NCBI GenBank assembly: GCA_039815055.1
Contig: JBCCAA010000005.1
Span: forward strand, 1 to 64,000
DNA from: UBA5336 sp039815055
GTDB taxonomy: Bacteria > Pseudomonadota > Alphaproteobacteria > Caulobacterales > Hyphomonadaceae
Direction: 5' to 3'
Length of the DNA: 64,000 nucleotides
A program made the translations under genes and the position numbers. The notes under the pieces are model-generated. The model was not told the DNA's origin. It was given only the letters and a program-made list of their open reading frames with translations, and did no database searches. Below, piece after piece: positions 8,497-17,024 of this stretch. Position 1 is the stretch's first letter, and each line of letters starts with the position of its first letter.

Positions 8497-9585
8497 TCAA
8501 GCCGGTGCGATCGGAAGGGCGCTAGCCCAGTAGTGATCAAACTCCCGCTGCAATATCCCATGATACACGGAGCCGGATTTGGTCTCTATGGTTGGACTTT
8601 CATTTGTCGATCTCGACGCAAAGTAAGGTGTCCAGATCGAGCGGTCATCTGACAGCATCATGGACGCGGTTGGCGTTAATTGGGTCATCTGGCGCAATTC
8701 AATCGACAGGCCGCCCTGGGACTCAGCCTCCACGTGGTGCCAGGCATCTGCCGCCGCCCTGATCTCTTCGCGTACCTTGTTCAGATAAGATTCGCTCGGC
8801 CCACCCAAAAGACTGGCCAATCCCGGATTGTCCGGGTGCACCTGTAGAATGCGCAGCCTCAAAGGCCGGTCCTTACGTGAAGCGCCGACGCTTGCAGCGT
8901 CAGGATGACGCCCAAATGCCAGGTTCGCGATGCCGAGCAAATCAATACTGTGATCGGCCTGGCGCATGAAATCCATTCGGTTGGAATACGTCACGCTCGA
9001 TGATCGCTCGTGGATCAGTGTGTCCCCAAGGCCGGAGTTCAATGGCGTTGCCGACGGCCTGAAAGCCGGCCCGCCCTGGCTGGTTTGGCGAGCGAGATGT
9101 TCCACCGCTGCTCTCAATCGCGTCGCCGACACGCCATCAACCAACGAATTGGTGTTCAGGCTATACGTGATGACCCGATCGTCTTTGACGTCGAAAGGGA
9201 TGTCTTCGCCCTCTTCAATCAACAACACCAGTGGCCGCGCCGCGGACTGGGCCACCGCGATCTCATAGAAGACATTTGGATTGTGGAAGGTCATCACGGC
9301 GATCAGCATGTCGTCGTCGAGGATCGAGTCGAACATGTGTTGCGAAATGCGGCCCGGCGCTTCTGCATGGTCGGCGCGATGGGGCTCAAACTCTGTTTCG
9401 AACAGGGCTGGCCGGATGATGAAATCCATAACCTGGTCGGCATGGCGCCGCTGCAAGGAGTCCGGCGCGCCGATTGGACTGATCACGAAACACCGCTTCG
9501 ACTTGGTCACCGCAGATGGCAGGCCGCGATGCTGCGCAATGATGCTTCGAAACAAGGGATAGTCCTTGAGTGTTTCCTCGTCCAA
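8497..9585 (-). CDS. Nucleoside deoxyribosyltransferase-like / PLD-like two-domain protein
   Basis: 362 residues, no signal peptide. The N-terminal domain (about 30-140) begins C-F-V-I-S-P-I-G (32-39), continues with H-R-A-D-H (69-73) and has N-P-N-V-F-Y-E-I-A (102-110). This is the layout of the nucleoside 2-deoxyribosyltransferase-like group, in which the Glu of the Y/F-E-L/I motif (here E108) is the nucleophile. The usual A-D-L-T before N-P-N is A-V-M-T here. The C-terminal part (about 185-362) has I-D-L-L-G-I-A-N-L, L-R-I-L-Q-V-H-P-D, S-I-W-T-P-Y and E-F-D-H-Y-W, resembling catalytically degenerate PLD-like domains. The domain assignments come from recognition, not a search. Domains of this sort occur in nucleotide-signalling and conflict systems, but nothing here proves such a role. 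Confidence 0.6.
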   Translation of the reverse strand: MDEETLKDYPLFRSIIAQHRGLPSAVTKSKRCFVISPIGAPDSLQRRHADQVMDFIIRPALFETEFEPHRADHAEAPGRISQHMFDSILDDDMLIAVMTFHNPNVFYEIAVAQSAARPLVLLIEEGEDIPFDVKDDRVITYSLNTNSLVDGVSATRLRAAVEHLARQTSQGGPAFRPSATPLNSGLGDTLIHERSSSVTYSNRMDFMRQADHSIDLLGIANLAFGRHPDAASVGASRKDRPLRLRILQVHPDNPGLASLLGGPSESYLNKVREEIRAAADAWHHVEAESQGGLSIELRQMTQLTPTASMMLSDDRSIWTPYFASRSTNESPTIETKSGSVYHGILQREFDHYWASALPIAPA

Positions 9586-9652
9586 AGCGATGCCTCTTAT
9601 CTGTCCTGATCCGAACCTTAGACGCTAATGAACCGGCGGCGAAGATGCAAAC

Positions 9653-9889
9653 CTAGCAGCCTTCAACCTTCACCATGCGCTTCGTCGAGGCCGGGAATTT
9701 CGCGAGGGCGCGGCCTGTGCGGGTGGGCCGAGCGGTAAAGCCGCCGCCGCAATTGGGGCAAACGCCCCTGAGTACGTCATCCACGCAAGGTTCGCAAAAG
9801 GTGCACTCGAACGAGCAGACCATCGCGCCGGGCTGATCGGCCGGCAGGTCTTTGTCACAACATTCACAACAGGGGCGCATTTCAAGCAT
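9653..9889 (-). CDS. DUF1272 small zinc-ribbon-like protein
   Basis: 78 residues, rich in cysteine: E-M-R-P-C-C-E-C-C-D-K, C-S-F-E-C-T-F-C-E-P-C, then C-P-N-C-G-G-G-F. This is the DUF1272 signature, with paired Cys motifs expected to bind zinc. Molecular function is unknown. It lies between the deoxyribosyltransferase-like gene and the terminator that follows fructose-bisphosphate aldolase, on the same strand, and so probably has its own promoter. Confidence 0.85.
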   Translation of the reverse strand: MLEMRPCCECCDKDLPADQPGAMVCSFECTFCEPCVDDVLRGVCPNCGGGFTARPTRTGRALAKFPASTKRMVKVEGC

Positions 9890-9905
9890 AACTGAACCTT
9901 AAACG

Positions 9906-9931
9906 AAAAAGGGCGACCTCCAAAGGCCGCC
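9906..9931 (-). terminator. Intrinsic terminator after fructose-bisphosphate aldolase
   Basis: On the minus strand: GGCGGCC, loop of 6, GGTCGCC (7 pairs with one G-T), then CTTTTT. It lies 27 nt past the aldolase stop and closes the gap-pgk-aldolase block. Confidence 0.8.
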
Positions 9932-9957
9932 ACATCTCAACTCAACTCGGGTCTGAA

Positions 9958-10851
9958 TTACCCGGCGCAAGAAGCGTCACAGATCGTGGTGATCGTTTCG
10001 GCCAGTACGGCGTCGAAATCGGCATCGCTTTGATTGGCGGAAAGCCCTTCTGTCAGCGCGCGCGAAAAGCTGGCGATCATGCCGGTGTTGTGGCTGAGGC
10101 GATTGCAAGCTACTTCCCGCGAATACCCGCCCGAAAGGGCCACAACACGCATGCAGCGCGGGTGATCAATCAGCGCCTTATAGTGGTTCGGCGTCTCTGG
10201 CAGGGTCAGCTTCAGCATCACCTGTTGGTCAGCCGCTACTTTGTCGAGATGCGCCGCAATGGAATCGCGCAGCATGGTTTCGGCTTCGGCCTTGTCCGGG
10301 GCGTTGATGTTCACTTCCGGTTCGATGATCGGCACCAAGCCATGGCCGAGGATCTGGGCGCCGACTTCAAACTGCTGGGCCACAACCGCGGCGATGCCTT
10401 CGGCGTTGGCGTTGTTGATATTGGAGCGCATCTTGGTGCCGAACACGCCTTTGGAGACGCCCTTTTCGAGCAGGGCATCCAGATCTGGCATCGGCTTCAT
10501 CACTTGCGTGCCGTTTTCTTCATCGGCGAGGCCTTTGTCGACTTTCAGGAAGGGCACAACGCGGCGCTCGTTCCACAGATATTCTGCCGTTGATGTGCCG
10601 TCGATTTCGCCATCCATGGTGCGCTCGAACAGGATCGCGCCCATCACTTTCTCGCCGGTGAAGGCGGGTGACTTGATGATCCGCGCGCGCATCTGGTGGA
10701 TCAGACCGAACATTTCCTCATCGCTCGACCAGGCATCGGCTTCGACGCCATAGGCCTTCAGCGCCTTGGGCGTGGAACCGCCGGACTGGTCCAGGGCTGC
10801 GATAAACCCGTCTTTGGTGGCGGCTTGCTGCCGCATTTCTGCATTTGACAT
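9958..10851 (-). CDS. Class I fructose-bisphosphate aldolase
   Basis: 297 residues of the bacterial class I (Schiff-base) aldolase family, starting A-L-D-Q-S-G-G-S-T-P. K214 in V-M-L-K-L-T-L-P-E is the likely Schiff-base lysine by family position, and A-L-S-G-G-Y-S-R contains the phosphate-binding glycine/serine loop. It interconverts fructose-1,6-bisphosphate with glyceraldehyde-3-phosphate and DHAP. It sits 23 nt downstream of pgk and is probably cotranscribed with it; a terminator follows. No class II aldolase is visible in the window. Confidence 0.92.
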   Translation of the reverse strand: MSNAEMRQQAATKDGFIAALDQSGGSTPKALKAYGVEADAWSSDEEMFGLIHQMRARIIKSPAFTGEKVMGAILFERTMDGEIDGTSTAEYLWNERRVVPFLKVDKGLADEENGTQVMKPMPDLDALLEKGVSKGVFGTKMRSNINNANAEGIAAVVAQQFEVGAQILGHGLVPIIEPEVNINAPDKAEAETMLRDSIAAHLDKVAADQQVMLKLTLPETPNHYKALIDHPRCMRVVALSGGYSREVACNRLSHNTGMIASFSRALTEGLSANQSDADFDAVLAETITTICDASCAG

Positions 10852-10874
10852 GTGTTTTCCCCAACAACGAAAAG

Positions 10875-12071
10875 TTATGATTTCAAGGCATCGACGCCCG
10901 GAAGGGCTTTACCTTCCATCCATTCAAGAAATGCGCCGCCAGCAGTGCTGATATGGGTGAAGTCACTCCCAGCACCGGCATGGTTGAGCGCAGCGACCGT
11001 ATCTCCACCGCCCGCAACAGCGATGAGCGAGCCACCGGCGCAGCGCACGGCGGCGGCCCGGGCCGCGGCGACCGTGGCGGCGTCAAAGGGCTCAAGCTCA
11101 AATGCGCCGAGAGGGCCGTTCCAGACCAGCGTTTTGGCAGTGTCCATGGCAGTCGCCAGGATCGCCACCGTTTGCGGGCCGGCATCCAGGATCATCTCAT
11201 CATCGGCCACATCATCGAGGCCGCATACGCGATGGGCGGCATGGGCGGCAAAGTCCTTCGCCACCACCACGTCGCGCGGCAGGAGAATGTCACAGCCTGC
11301 GGCCTTGGCATTGGCCTCAATCTGCTTCGCGGTGTCGGCCAGATCATGCTCACACAGCGATTTGCCAACCGGCTGCCCCCGTGCCGCGAGGAAGGTGTTC
11401 GCCATGCCACCGCCAATCGCCAGCGCGTCGACTTTGCCGACAAGGTTTTTGAGAAGATCGATCTTGGACGAAACTTTCGCGCCACCGACCACCGCCAGCA
11501 CCGGCCGCACCGGGGCACCAAGCGCCGCTTCCAGCGCGTCGAGTTCGCGCTCCATGGATTTGCCGGCATAGGCGGGCAAATGCTGGGCGAGGCCAACCGT
11601 TGAGACGTGCGCGCGGTGGGCCGCGGAAAAGGCATCATTCACAAACAGATCGCCAAGCATCGACATCTGCTCAGCGAGATCGGGGTCGTTCTTTTCTTCG
11701 CCCGCATAGTAGCGCGTGTTTTCGAGCAGGATCACACCGGCAGGCGGCAGGTCGCCAATCATGGTGGCGGCATCTGGGCCAAGGCAATCGGGCGCGAAGG
11801 CCACCGGGCTGCCCAGCACTTCGGCAAAGGCGGGCGCGACGGGCGCGAGGCTCATCTCCGGCACCCTCTCTCCCTTGGGTCGCCCGAAATGGGCGAGAAG
11901 CGCCACTTTGGCACCTGCGGTGCGCAGAGTCTGGACCGTGTCGAGCGCCGCGCGCAGGCGTGTATCATCGGTGATCTTGCCGTCTGCCATCGGCACATTG
12001 AAATCGACGCGGACCAGGGCGGTCTGGCCCGTCAGGTCGCCTGCATCTTCGATGCGTTTGAAGTTACTCAT
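10875..12071 (-). CDS. pgk: Phosphoglycerate kinase
   Basis: 398 residues, full length. N-terminal R-V-D-F-N-V-P and L-L-A-H-F-G-R-P-K-G bind 3-phosphoglycerate; the C-terminal half carries N-G-P-L-G-A-F-E and A-G-G-G-D-T, the nucleotide-binding elements. It makes ATP from 1,3-bisphosphoglycerate. It lies between gap (upstream, 60 nt, with a terminator-like hairpin in the gap) and the class I aldolase (23 nt downstream). Confidence 0.97.
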   Translation of the reverse strand: MSNFKRIEDAGDLTGQTALVRVDFNVPMADGKITDDTRLRAALDTVQTLRTAGAKVALLAHFGRPKGERVPEMSLAPVAPAFAEVLGSPVAFAPDCLGPDAATMIGDLPPAGVILLENTRYYAGEEKNDPDLAEQMSMLGDLFVNDAFSAAHRAHVSTVGLAQHLPAYAGKSMERELDALEAALGAPVRPVLAVVGGAKVSSKIDLLKNLVGKVDALAIGGGMANTFLAARGQPVGKSLCEHDLADTAKQIEANAKAAGCDILLPRDVVVAKDFAAHAAHRVCGLDDVADDEMILDAGPQTVAILATAMDTAKTLVWNGPLGAFELEPFDAATVAAARAAAVRCAGGSLIAVAGGGDTVAALNHAGAGSDFTHISTAGGAFLEWMEGKALPGVDALKS

Positions 12072-12095
12072 ACCGTCTGCCGTCCCTTGCAGATA

Positions 12096-12123
12096 AAAAA
12101 CGGGCCCCGTTTCCGGAGCCCGC
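12096..12123 (-). terminator. Terminator-like hairpin between gap and pgk
   Basis: On the minus strand: CGGGCTCCG, GAAA tetraloop, CGGGGCCCG (9 pairs, one T-G), followed by TTTTTT. It lies 8 nt past the gap stop. It has every mark of an intrinsic terminator, so pgk-aldolase expression must come by read-through or from a second promoter in the short space that follows. That would set a gap:pgk expression ratio. Confidence 0.85.
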
Positions 12124-12131
12124 TGAAGGAT

Positions 12132-13139
12132 TTAAAGTAGGCCGCCCATATGCACGGCGGTGTCGCTCATGCGGGTGGCAAAGCCCCATTCATTGTCATA
12201 CCAGCTGAGCACACGAACCATTGTGCCGTCGGTGACCTGGGTCTGGCCGAGCGCGAAGGTTGAGCTGGCAGGATTGTGATTGAAGTCGGCCGAAACCAGC
12301 GGCGCATCGGTGTAGGCCAGCACACCCTTCATCGGGCCATCGGCGGCGGCGATGATGGCGTTGTTCACTTCCTCAACCGTGGTTGCCTTGCCCGCATCGA
12401 AGACGAGATCGATCATGGACACGTTTGGCGTCGGCACGCGAACCGCTGAGCCGTCCAGCTTGCCCACGAGTTCTGGCAGCACCAGGCCAACGGCCTTGGC
12501 TGCGCCGGTGGAGGTCGGGATCATCGAGCTGGCCGCAGCGCGGGCGCGATAAAGGTCTGAGTGCATGCGGTCGAGCGTAGGCTGATCGCCGGTATAGGCG
12601 TGGACCGTGGTCATGTAGCCGCGCTCAATGCCGACAGCATCGTTCAGGGCCTTGGCCACTGGCGACAGGCAGTTGGTGGTGCATGACGCGTTGGACACGA
12701 TGTAATCGTCACCGGAGAGCGAGGTGTGGTTCACGCCATATACGATGGTCTTGTCAGCGTTTTTGCCAGGCGCCGAGATCAGGACCCGCTTTGCGCCAGC
12801 CTCAAGATGAGCGCTTGCGGCGTCTTTCGCCGTGAAGATGCCGGTGCATTCCAGCGCGATATCGACGCCCATTTCGCCATGGGGCAGCTCTTTCGGGTCT
12901 CGCACGGCGGTGCATTTGAAGCTGCGCCCGGCAACATTGATCGTGTCGCCTTCAACGGTGACTTCATTGGGCAGCTTGCCATGAATCGAATCGTATTGAA
13001 GCAAGTGCGCGTTGGTCTCGATGGGGCCCAGATCATTGATCGCGACGACTTCGATGTCGTTGCGGTCATGCTCGATGATCGACCGGAGAACGAGACGGCC
13101 GATCCGGCCAAAACCATTGATTGCTACGCGAACGGCCAT
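12132..13139 (-). CDS. gap: Glyceraldehyde-3-phosphate dehydrogenase, type I
   Basis: 335 residues from the ATG at 13139, which has GAGGA about 9 nt upstream; an in-frame GTG five codons earlier overlaps that site and is rejected. Rossmann motif G-F-G-R-I-G-R at the N terminus, I-N-D-L with D36 (NAD preference in the family), and the catalytic loop S-N-A-S-C-T-T-N-C with C153. It oxidises glyceraldehyde-3-phosphate to 1,3-bisphosphoglycerate. It leads the gap-pgk-aldolase block. Confidence 0.97.
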   Translation of the reverse strand: MAVRVAINGFGRIGRLVLRSIIEHDRNDIEVVAINDLGPIETNAHLLQYDSIHGKLPNEVTVEGDTINVAGRSFKCTAVRDPKELPHGEMGVDIALECTGIFTAKDAASAHLEAGAKRVLISAPGKNADKTIVYGVNHTSLSGDDYIVSNASCTTNCLSPVAKALNDAVGIERGYMTTVHAYTGDQPTLDRMHSDLYRARAAASSMIPTSTGAAKAVGLVLPELVGKLDGSAVRVPTPNVSMIDLVFDAGKATTVEEVNNAIIAAADGPMKGVLAYTDAPLVSADFNHNPASSTFALGQTQVTDGTMVRVLSWYDNEWGFATRMSDTAVHMGGLL

Positions 13140-13294
13140 GAAAAGAGTCCTCACTTATTTGGCATGCAAATTTTGCAGTGCGGTGTAACCCCGCTGACCG
13201 CTTGCGTCCAGCAGGGGACTTAGCCGCACCCCTGCCCGGCGCAGATGCAAGACTCAGGCCTGTCGTCGTGTTGAAAAGTTGACGTCCGAATGCT

Positions 13295-15235
13295 TCAGGG
13301 CGCCGTGGTGGTTGGCCCCAAATGACGGGCAAGGAAAACCTCGAGCGCACGGAGTGTTTCCAGGCGAGTCTCACTGGTCGAAAGCCAGTGATCCTCTCCG
13401 CGCAATTCCATCAGTTCAACGGACTTATCTGCATTTCGAAGTGCGTTTCGCATCCGGCGGCTCTGGACCATTGGCACGACCGTATCATCGCGGCCATGGA
13501 TCAGCAGAACCGGCGCTTCAAAGGCCTCAGCGTGATTGACCGGCGAGATCTCCTTGAGGAAGTCACGTTCCTCGCTCAGATCACCGATGACCCGTTCCCA
13601 ATACGCCACGACCCAATGGTCACGGCCCCGGTCGCGACGTTCATCGATCAGCATTCGCGGCAGGTCCGTGACCGGCGCGATCGCGGCAACACAGGCATAG
13701 AGCTCTGGTGTGAACGCCCCGCCCGCCAATGCCGCATATCCACCATAACTGGCGCCGACGATGCAGATACGATCCGGATCGGCCATGCCAATCGCAATGA
13801 GCGCTTTGACGCCATCTGTAACGTCGTCTTGCATGGCGCCGCCTCACTCGCCATGACCGGCGCGGGTGAAACTGGCCCCAAATCCGCTGGAGCCTCTGAA
13901 ATTCGGCTGCAATACGAGATAGCCGCGCGAGGCAAAGAACTGGGCCATCCAGTCAAAACCGATCTGATCATAGGCTTCAGGCCCGCCATGGGGCAAAACC
14001 ACCATGGGCAGGTTTTCCATGGTCTGAACGCCCAGGGGATAGGTGAGCAAGCCCTGTATAGTCAGCCCATCTCTGGATTGGTAGCCGATTGAGTCTACAG
14101 ACGACACATATTCAGCCGCCAATGGGCGTGACGCACCGATGACTCCGAGGTCCCCGCTCTCGACGTCCAAAAGATAGTAGGTGCTCACCTCCTCTCCACC
14201 GGCAATCGTGATCACAGCTTTGGACCAGTCCTCGGTCCAGGAGGTCAAACTCACCGCGTAGTTTGGGAACCGTTCGATCAAAGTTGAAAAAGACGTGTCG
14301 AGCGCATCGTCAAGAAATCCGAAGCTGGGGCGCATTCCAGAATACTGCACGCCGTAAACCCGCCGATTGGAGTCAGACAGGATGCGATCAATCTCCTTGC
14401 CTTCTTCATGCAGATAAGGGCCGGTGATGGTTCCATCAAAAGCCATCTTGAACAGCGCCTCGCCGCGGTCGCCGGGCAAATCATCGATCAGGAAGAGCGC
14501 GTCTTCTTCAGCGCTGACGCCCACCAGAGAAAACGGCACGAGCGCAGAGTCTTCCTGGCGATAGATCCGCTCCCAGTCTCCGCTGCGCTTGGTCCAGATC
14601 TCATAAATGTCATCGTCATTGTCGAGATCCTCGCGGGCCAGGATCGTCCCGTCGCCCCCGACAAACCAATCTATCGTGTCATGGTGCCCACGCTGGTAGT
14701 TCCGTGCCCGGCCGGTGTCCAGGTTCACAGACAGTAGCGAGTTAGACGGCGTGCCCGCGACGCCGGTAAAAGCAGGCATAAGCGCGCGTCTTGGCTCGTC
14801 ATGAAACCCGATGACGCGCCCAAGCCCGCTTTGGGCCGGATAGAGCGAGTCTTCATTCGCCAGGAGCTGTCGCACCCGTTCTGTCATAACGTTCAAAGAG
14901 AACGCTGCACTGAATTCAAACCGGCTTCCATAGCCAATAACCCGTGTCGTTTCAGAGGCAGATAGCAACAAATGATCCGGGCTGGAAAATGTCAGGCGCC
15001 GAGTCTTTACGTTGGATGTGTCGAACGCCGCCGATGTGCCCTCAGCCAAGTCGACCACCATAGCGATTTCGGCGTCGCCCTCACTGCGCAGATAGGCAAG
15101 CTTACTGCCATCCGGCGCGATGGCGACGCTGCGCAAATTCGGTAGCTCCCCAAAAAGTTCAATGGCCGGCAGCTCTTGGGCTGCCGCCTGTAAAGCACCG
15201 AAAACCAGCCAGATGGCACACATCATATATCGCAT
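13295..15235 (-). pseudogene. S9 prolyl oligopeptidase-family peptidase, interrupted by in-frame TGA
   Basis: One reading frame spells a whole S9 peptidase: Sec signal peptide (M-R-Y-M-M-C-A-I-W-L-V-F, then A-A-A-Q), beta-propeller, then an alpha/beta-hydrolase beginning V-V-L-P-H-G-G-P and F-R-G-S-S-G-F-G. A TGA at 13844-13846 breaks it. The frame resumes unchanged with M-Q-D-D-V-T-D-G-V-K-A-L, and carries nucleophile G-A-S-Y-G-G, Asp in H-G-R-D-D, and His in E-D-H-W. Family members usually have Trp (TGG) at or next to this point, so a single TGG to TGA change would explain it. The first part alone has no catalytic triad. Reinitiation at ATG 13834 (GAGG nearby) is possible. It is either a recent nonsense mutation or a sequence error. 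ATG 15235 is preferred over TTG 15241 because of AGGGGA spacing. Confidence 0.85.
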
Positions 15236-15417
15236 CGCCAACGTCCCCTTCGTCGCACGTCCGTAATATGTGTCTCAGCAAAAACTGATGTCGCCAAGGT
15301 CACAGTGCAGATGTCGCACAGCCACTAAAAAGCTGGGCCTGCTCCGGATTGAACTGTCTAAGGCCGGGTCTTCAAACAGGTGGAAGTTATGCGTGTTGGA
15401 GGCGCGTGCCTTAAGTA

Positions 15418-15453
15418 TTAACAGACCAAAGCACACCCCGTTACGATATAACG
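15418..15453 (+). promoter_or_regulatory. Candidate promoter with Zur-like operator
   Basis: TTAACA (15418-15423), 18-nt spacer, TACGAT (15442-15447) resembles a sigma70-type promoter. Overlapping the -10 is CGTTACG-A-TATAACG (15439-15453), whose right half with the following bases closely matches the Zur half-site TATAACATTTC, while the left half matches only at GTTA. The position, about 64 nt before a CobW/G3E GTPase start, is where a zinc-responsive repressor would be expected. This is inference from pattern only. Confidence 0.35.
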
Positions 15454-15516
15454 TTGCATCGCCGCCGGGCTGATCCTAGGTTTCATCCAGACCCAACGGT
15501 AGAGGCGGCGAATTCC

Positions 15517-16734
15517 ATGGAAACAAAGAACGCGCCCGCGACGGAACGGCTTCCCGTGACAGTCCTTTCCGGCTTTCTTGGAGCTGGCAAGACAACACTG
15601 CTCAACCGCGTATTGAACAATCGCGATGGTCGGCGCGTGGCTGTGATTGTGAATGACATGTCAGAGGTCAATATCGACGCTGACCTCGTGCGGTCCGGCG
15701 CCGAACTTAGCCGAACCGATGAAACGCTGGTGGAAATGTCAAACGGTTGCATCTGTTGCACGCTGCGCGACGATTTGCTGGCAGAAGTGCGCCGGCTCGC
15801 CGAAGAAGACCGCTTTGATTATTTGCTGATTGAATCCACCGGCATTTCCGAACCGTTGCCCGTGGCGGCAACGTTCGATTTCCGCGACGAGCACGGCGTC
15901 AGCCTGTCAGACGTGGCGCGCATCGACACGATGGTCACCGTGGTGGATGCGGCGAACCTGCTGAAAGACTATTCGAGCCATGATTTCCTGCACCATCGCG
16001 GCGAAGTGATGGGCGAAGGGGACAATCGCACGCTGGTTCACCTCCTTACAGATCAAATCGAGTTTGCTGACATTGTCGTGCTCAACAAAGTCGATGATGC
16101 AAGCGCCGCGCAGGTCGATGCCGCGCGCAAGATCATCCGCAGCCTGAATGCAGATGCGGAAATCATTGAAGCCAACTATTCCGAGGTCGAGACTTCCAAG
16201 ATTTTCGATACTGGACTGTTCGATTTCGAAAAAGCCGAAACCCATCCGATGTGGGCCAAGGAACTTTACGGGTTCGCCGACCATGTGCCCGAAACCGAAG
16301 AATATGGCGTCACTTCTTATGTGTATCGCGCCCGCAGGCCGTTCCAGCCTGAGGCCATCAACGCGGTTCTGAATGGCCCCCTGCCCGGCGTGATCCGCGC
16401 AAAAGGCCATTTCTGGATCTCAACGCGTCCGCAATGGCTCGCCGAGTACTCCCTCGCTGGCGCGCTTTCCAGTGTTGCACCGTTGGGAACCTGGTGGGCA
16501 TCGGTGCCCGAAGAGCGTTGGCCCGAAAGCGAGGGTTTGCAGGACTATTTAAAGACGCATTGGCAAGAACCCTGGGGCGACCGGCGCCAGGAAATCGTGT
16601 TCATCGGCGCTGACATCAACTGGCCCACGCTGGAAGCGAAACTCGACGAGGCGCTGTTGCCAAGCGATGACATGGCCGCTGGAATGGACCTGCCCGATCC
16701 GTTCCCAAACTGGCAACGGCAGGAAACCTCGTGA
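15517..16734 (+). CDS. CobW/G3E family GTPase, putative zinc metallochaperone
   Basis: 405 residues from ATG 15517, preceded at 8 nt by AGAGGCGG. P-loop G-F-L-G-A-G-K-T-T, the metal-binding G-C-I-C-C motif (C78-x-C80-C81), E-S-T-G-I-S-E-P and the G4 motif N-K-V-D are all present; a C-terminal CobW_C domain starts near V-T-S-Y-V-Y-R-A. COG0523 GTPases deliver metal, often zinc under limitation, to client enzymes. The zinc assignment here is inferred from the Zur-like box upstream. A small conserved-looking gene follows within 16 nt and is probably cotranscribed. A longer upstream-extended frame has no ribosome binding site. Confidence 0.9.
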   Translation: METKNAPATERLPVTVLSGFLGAGKTTLLNRVLNNRDGRRVAVIVNDMSEVNIDADLVRSGAELSRTDETLVEMSNGCICCTLRDDLLAEVRRLAEEDRFDYLLIESTGISEPLPVAATFDFRDEHGVSLSDVARIDTMVTVVDAANLLKDYSSHDFLHHRGEVMGEGDNRTLVHLLTDQIEFADIVVLNKVDDASAAQVDAARKIIRSLNADAEIIEANYSEVETSKIFDTGLFDFEKAETHPMWAKELYGFADHVPETEEYGVTSYVYRARRPFQPEAINAVLNGPLPGVIRAKGHFWISTRPQWLAEYSLAGALSSVAPLGTWWASVPEERWPESEGLQDYLKTHWQEPWGDRRQEIVFIGADINWPTLEAKLDEALLPSDDMAAGMDLPDPFPNWQRQETS

Positions 16735-16750
16735 TCCACTGGAGCATAAT

Positions 16751-16999
16751 ATGAGCATTGTCCCACAAACCTATGAGGACTGGCAGCACTGCATCACGGT
16801 GAAATGCGGAATTCCGCTGACCGCAGACTTCGTGGCAGCCCGCATCAACGAGCTTGAAGACCCCGGCAACTACCGAACGAAAAAGTTCATCGATGCCTGG
16901 GGCAACGACCACCATGCCAAAACGCTGGACTGGTTCCGACAAGCCGCCACGCAGATTGAGCAACACGCGCTAAGCACTGATCAATCGGTCGGCACCTGA
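16751..16999 (+). CDS. Small protein cotranscribed with CobW-like GTPase
   Basis: 82 residues from ATG 16751 with GGAGC 6-10 nt upstream. Begins M-S-I-V-P-Q-T-Y-E-D-W-Q-H-C-I-T-V-K-C-G; two Cys and several His could hold a metal, but this is not a known site. I do not recognise a named domain. The 16-nt spacing from the GTPase stop implies one transcript and perhaps a linked role, for example as client or partner of the GTPase (inference). Confidence 0.7.
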   Translation: MSIVPQTYEDWQHCITVKCGIPLTADFVAARINELEDPGNYRTKKFIDAWGNDHHAKTLDWFRQAATQIEQHALSTDQSVGT

Positions 17000-17024
17000 T
17001 GGGCCGTCAGTTTTCGCCGACGCC

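Noticed and set aside
13844..13846. Selenocysteine or programmed read-through at the S9 TGA
   Set aside because: No SECIS-like hairpin was seen right after the TGA and the expected residue is Trp, not Cys; a mutation or sequence error is simpler.
13322..14092. Rightward open frame opposite the S9 peptidase
   Set aside because: The leftward frame carries the S9 catalytic motifs; the opposite frame has none.
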